64,000 bases of DNA from JAKPAM01 sp047601745 (GTDB lineage: Bacteria > Pseudomonadota > Gammaproteobacteria > Burkholderiales > Burkholderiaceae_E): assembly GCA_047601745.1 (NCBI GenBank), contig JASGIS010000001.1, positions 930,001 to 994,000 on the forward strand, written 5' to 3'. Positions 61,382 through 64,000 of this stretch are shown here, piece by piece. The notes under the pieces were generated by a model. The model was not told the DNA's origin, made no database searches, and was given only the letters and a program-made list of their open reading frames with translations. The number at the start of each line of letters is the position of its first letter. Position 1 is the stretch's first letter. The translations under genes and the position numbers were made by a program.

Positions 61382-62412
61382 ACGACGACGCCCGCGTCCG
61401 GCCATCGCCGCCGCCTGACACCCCCGCCACCGACCGCCATCGCCGTCGCGCGTTGGCAACGCTGGGCAGCCTGCCGCTGCTGTCGCCGCTGTGGCGGCCC
61501 GGATCGGCCCATGCCGAAGACTGGCCCGCACGCCCGGTCAAGATCGTCGTGCCGTTCTCGCCGGGCGGGGCCAACGATCTGGCGACGCGGGCGGCGGCCG
61601 AGGGCGCCTCGAAGGACCTGGGCGTTCCGGTCGTGGTCGAGAACAAGCCCGGCGCCGGCTCGTCGCTGGGCGCCAGCCTGGTGGCACGCAGCCCGGCCGA
61701 CGGCTACACGTTCCTGGCCAGCGCGGCCGGCGTCATCTCGAACACGATGATCAAGAAATCGGTGCCGTACAAGGACGGCGACCTCGAACCGGTGGCGATG
61801 GTCTCGCTGGCGCCGTCGGTCATCCTGGTCCAGAAGGACGCACCGTACAACGACCTGCGCCAGTTCATCGAAGCGTCGAAAGCCGCGCCGCAGGGCCTGC
61901 TGTTCGCCACGGCCGGCACCGGCAGCACGCCGCACTTCGTCTGCGAGATGCTCAAGACCTACTACGGCGCCCGGCTCGACGCCGTGCCGTACAAGAGCGG
62001 ATCGGAATCGACGACGGCGATCGTCAGCGGGCAGGTGCAGGCGACGTCCGAGGCCAGCATCGTCTCGATCCCCTACCTGAAGGCCAATCGCTTCAAGGCG
62101 CTGTGCACGACGTGGACGCGCCGCATCTCGGTGTGGCCGGACCTGAGCACCGCCACCGAGCAAGGCTTCCCCGAGGTGCAGATCGCCCACTGGGCCGGCA
62201 TCCATGCACCAGCCGGTACGCCGGCCGCGATCATGGACCGGATGGCGCGCGCCGTCGACGCGGCGATGAAGATGCCCGATATCACGACGCGGCTGAAGAA
62301 CCTGGGTATCGAGCCGATCGGCGGCACGCGCGCGGACTTCACGGCCTTCGTCGCCAAGGAACGCGAGCGCTTGGGCCGGATCGTCAAGGCCTCGGGAATG
62401 AAAGAAGACTGA
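61378..62412 (+). CDS. Bug/TctC family tripartite tricarboxylate receptor
   Basis: A 344-residue periplasmic receptor. Its leader is longer than usual, with a charged Asp/Arg/Pro-rich N-terminus then RRRALATLGSLPLLSPLWRP. Because RRRALA precedes the hydrophobic core, Tat export is possible. Family segments are RPVKIVVPFSPGGANDLATR and SPADGYTFLASAAG. It is an orphan receptor without TctAB, translationally coupled to the sugar dehydrogenase by ATGA. A ligand such as an aldonic acid made by that dehydrogenase would make sense but is inference. Confidence 0.92.
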   Translation: MNDDARVRPSPPPDTPATDRHRRRALATLGSLPLLSPLWRPGSAHAEDWPARPVKIVVPFSPGGANDLATRAAAEGASKDLGVPVVVENKPGAGSSLGASLVARSPADGYTFLASAAGVISNTMIKKSVPYKDGDLEPVAMVSLAPSVILVQKDAPYNDLRQFIEASKAAPQGLLFATAGTGSTPHFVCEMLKTYYGARLDAVPYKSGSESTTAIVSGQVQATSEASIVSIPYLKANRFKALCTTWTRRISVWPDLSTATEQGFPEVQIAHWAGIHAPAGTPAAIMDRMARAVDAAMKMPDITTRLKNLGIEPIGGTRADFTAFVAKERERLGRIVKASGMKED

Positions 62413-62555
62413 CCTCGCCGGATCGGCCACGCCGGCGCAAGGCCGCGCGCCGCCGATCGACGTTCTCCTACGCCCCCGTGCGCGCCCGCCTACAGCCAGC
62501 GATTCGCGCGCCGGGCACCATGCTTGCATGCCCAAGTGCCAAAGGAGGATGTCCC

Positions 62556-63512
62556 ATGCCCCGATCCAGCGACACCACCGTCACCCGACAGGCAGACGCC
62601 TCGGACGAAAACCTCGGGGCATCCCGGCACGGCGGGCAGCCGGCATCATCCGCCATCGATGCAGCCCACGACGGCCCGGCCCGGACCTCGCTCGATGAAG
62701 CGCTCGACGACACGTTTCCGGCCAGCGATCCGGTCGCGGCGACGGCCGGAGCCGGCGGCGAGATCGACACCGACCCGTCGCCGGATACGGCCGACGCGAT
62801 GTCCGTCGAGGGTCGCGATGCCGCCTCTGGGCGCCGCGCGACGGCCAATGGCCGCGCCCGCATCCGCCGCACCGGCAACGAACCGGTTCCGTTCCCGACC
62901 TCGCGCCGGGCGGGTGCCGGCGTCGGCGACGACCGCCAGGCGATGAGCCTGCGCCCCGATGCCGTCCAGATGCTGCAGGCCGACCACGCGCATCTGCTGC
63001 TGACGACGCAGAAGTTCAAGCCGCGCCTGTCGTTCGACCGCAAGCGGGCGATCGTCGATACCGTCTGCATCACGCTCGAAGTGCACACGCAGATCAAGGA
63101 AGAAATCTTCCTGCCGGCGCTGTCCGACGTGATGCCTGCCGACGATCCGGACCTGGCCGCCGCGGTCGGCGCGATCGAGCCGCTGCGCGACGAGATCGCG
63201 CGCCTGCGCGGCCTCAGGCCCTGGGACGACGCGTTCGACGGGCAGTTCATGTCGATGATGAATGCGGTGCTGCACGGCATCGCCGAGGAAGAGACGCGGC
63301 TGCTGCCGATCGCGCAGTCGCGCCTGGCCGATCGGCTCGATGCGCTCGGCGCGCAGATGTCGCACCGCCGGATGCAACTGATGGGTCCGCACCTGGCGGC
63401 GCTGACGATCAACACGCTGCGCACGCTGCCGTTCGGCGGCTGGCTGGCCGGCGCCGGAGCGTTCGCCGGCGGCCTGCTGCTGGCCCGCACGCTGGCGGCC
63501 CGCCGCCCCTGA
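62556..63512 (+). CDS. Hemerythrin HHE domain protein with C-terminal hydrophobic segment
   Basis: A 318-residue protein with a near-perfect AAAGGAGG Shine-Dalgarno (62541-62548) seven bases before the ATG. Residues 1-125 are charged and disordered, with TSLDEALDDTFPASDPVA as a conserved short motif. Residues about 130-270 form a hemerythrin-like four-helix domain with His in QADHAHLLL, His and Glu in EVHTQIKEEIFLP, and His and Glu in LHGIAEEETRLLP, which can bind a di-iron centre. The C-terminus WLAGAGAFAGGLLLARTLAARR is a glycine-rich membrane helix. It may sense or store oxygen, NO or iron near the membrane. It is a single gene. Confidence 0.83.
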   Translation: MPRSSDTTVTRQADASDENLGASRHGGQPASSAIDAAHDGPARTSLDEALDDTFPASDPVAATAGAGGEIDTDPSPDTADAMSVEGRDAASGRRATANGRARIRRTGNEPVPFPTSRRAGAGVGDDRQAMSLRPDAVQMLQADHAHLLLTTQKFKPRLSFDRKRAIVDTVCITLEVHTQIKEEIFLPALSDVMPADDPDLAAAVGAIEPLRDEIARLRGLRPWDDAFDGQFMSMMNAVLHGIAEEETRLLPIAQSRLADRLDALGAQMSHRRMQLMGPHLAALTINTLRTLPFGGWLAGAGAFAGGLLLARTLAARRP

Positions 63513-63578
63513 CGGCGTCCGCGCAGCCTCCGACCCTCCAACCCTTCTCCGTCCTCGACGCCAACGCCCGGAGTGCCC

Positions 63579-64000
63579 ATGGTTCGGCTCGATTGTCTGG
63601 TTCATCTGCAGTATGAGGCCCACGCGCCCAGTACCGTCGTCTTCAACGTCGAACCGGCGGTCTCGCCGCACCAGACGATCGTTCGCGAGCAGGTCGACAT
63701 CCGCGGCGAGACCGGGATGTGCGACGGTCTGATCAACCATGAAGGCACGCGGTTGCTGCGCGTACCGGCGATGGGCCCGATCGAGATCGCATCGCGCTTC
63801 GTCGTCGACATCCAGCACGTGACGCACGACCCGCTCGCGCTGTCCGAGATGCCGGTCCACGCGCTGCCGATGTCGACGCTGTCGTACCTGTACCCGAGCC
63901 GCTACTGCGAATCGGACAAGCTGATGCCGGTCGCGCTGCGGGCTTTCGGCCAGCAGCGGCCCGGCTATTCGCGCATCGCCGCCGTCGCGCAATGGGTGCG
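63579..64000 (+). CDS. Transglutaminase-like protein, N-terminal part
   Basis: The first 140 codons of a gene cut off by the right edge. MVRLDCLVHLQYEAHAPSTV starts a beta-sandwich N-terminal domain of the bacterial transglutaminase-like type. PVHALPMSTLSYLYPSRYCESDKL immediately precedes where the Cys-His-Asp papain-like core would begin. The core residues are outside the window, so activity cannot be judged. GGAG at 63570 precedes the ATG. Such proteins are often cysteine proteases or amidases acting on peptides. Confidence 0.78.
   Translation, partial: MVRLDCLVHLQYEAHAPSTVVFNVEPAVSPHQTIVREQVDIRGETGMCDGLINHEGTRLLRVPAMGPIEIASRFVVDIQHVTHDPLALSEMPVHALPMSTLSYLYPSRYCESDKLMPVALRAFGQQRPGYSRIAAVAQWV

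Overview
This is a very GC-rich, densely packed bacterial chromosome segment with about 53 protein genes on both strands and no rRNA, tRNA, CRISPR array, phage or insertion sequence that I can see. The gene families point to a betaproteobacterium of the order Burkholderiales, probably Alcaligenaceae-like. These include four Bug/TctC or LivK-type solute receptors, a complete TctCBA transporter, YaeQ, RdgC, the long (~445 aa) form of ArgG, AMP nucleosidase, and an FUSC/DUF1656/HlyD/NodT efflux operon. This placement is inference from gene content, not from a marker gene.

Layout. 1-4153: start of a nitrilase gene, a MATE exporter, an EamA exporter and a membrane diguanylate cyclase. 4154-9591: an intergenic stretch with a near-consensus promoter, then a five-gene AaeBXA-type efflux operon (FUSC, DUF1656, HlyD, NodT, MarR). 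9632-14070: an MFS carrier, a LysR regulator, a divergent MFS carrier and a methyltransferase. 14193-14878: a VapBC-type toxin-antitoxin pair. 14879-25905: a catabolic island with an M24 peptidase, an ADP-forming acyl-CoA synthetase and acyl-CoA dehydrogenase facing left. Facing right are an SCP2-like protein, alpha/beta hydrolase, 3-hydroxyisobutyrate-type dehydrogenase, LivK-like receptor, Bug receptor and aldehyde dehydrogenase, closed by a LysR gene. The set looks like import, CoA activation and oxidation of an unknown carboxylic acid. 26049-26617: a ParDE pair. 26788-29771: tctCBA.

30064-35046: a TonB-dependent receptor, a periplasmic binding protein and a di-heme DUF1111-type oxidoreductase in tight order. 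This is the most distinctive transport locus of the window. 35167-38747: aldehyde dehydrogenase, yaeQ and an MFS carrier. 38974-47682: GGDEF/EAL protein, DUF1328 protein, UvrD-family helicase coupled to AMP nucleosidase, ketopantoate reductase family protein, RdgC. 47816-50100: a PG-binding protein and argG. 50275-56255: a NodT/MFP/RND efflux operon. 56493-59172: a stand-alone DnaB-like ATPase, an MFS carrier and a tautomerase. 59326-64000: an enoyl-CoA hydratase homologue, a PQQ-type sugar dehydrogenase translationally coupled to a Bug receptor, a hemerythrin-domain protein and the start of a transglutaminase-family gene.

A theme that crosses gene boundaries is short tandem repetition whose unit is a multiple of three bases. 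It sits in signal peptides, interdomain linkers or loops of at least seven unrelated genes.
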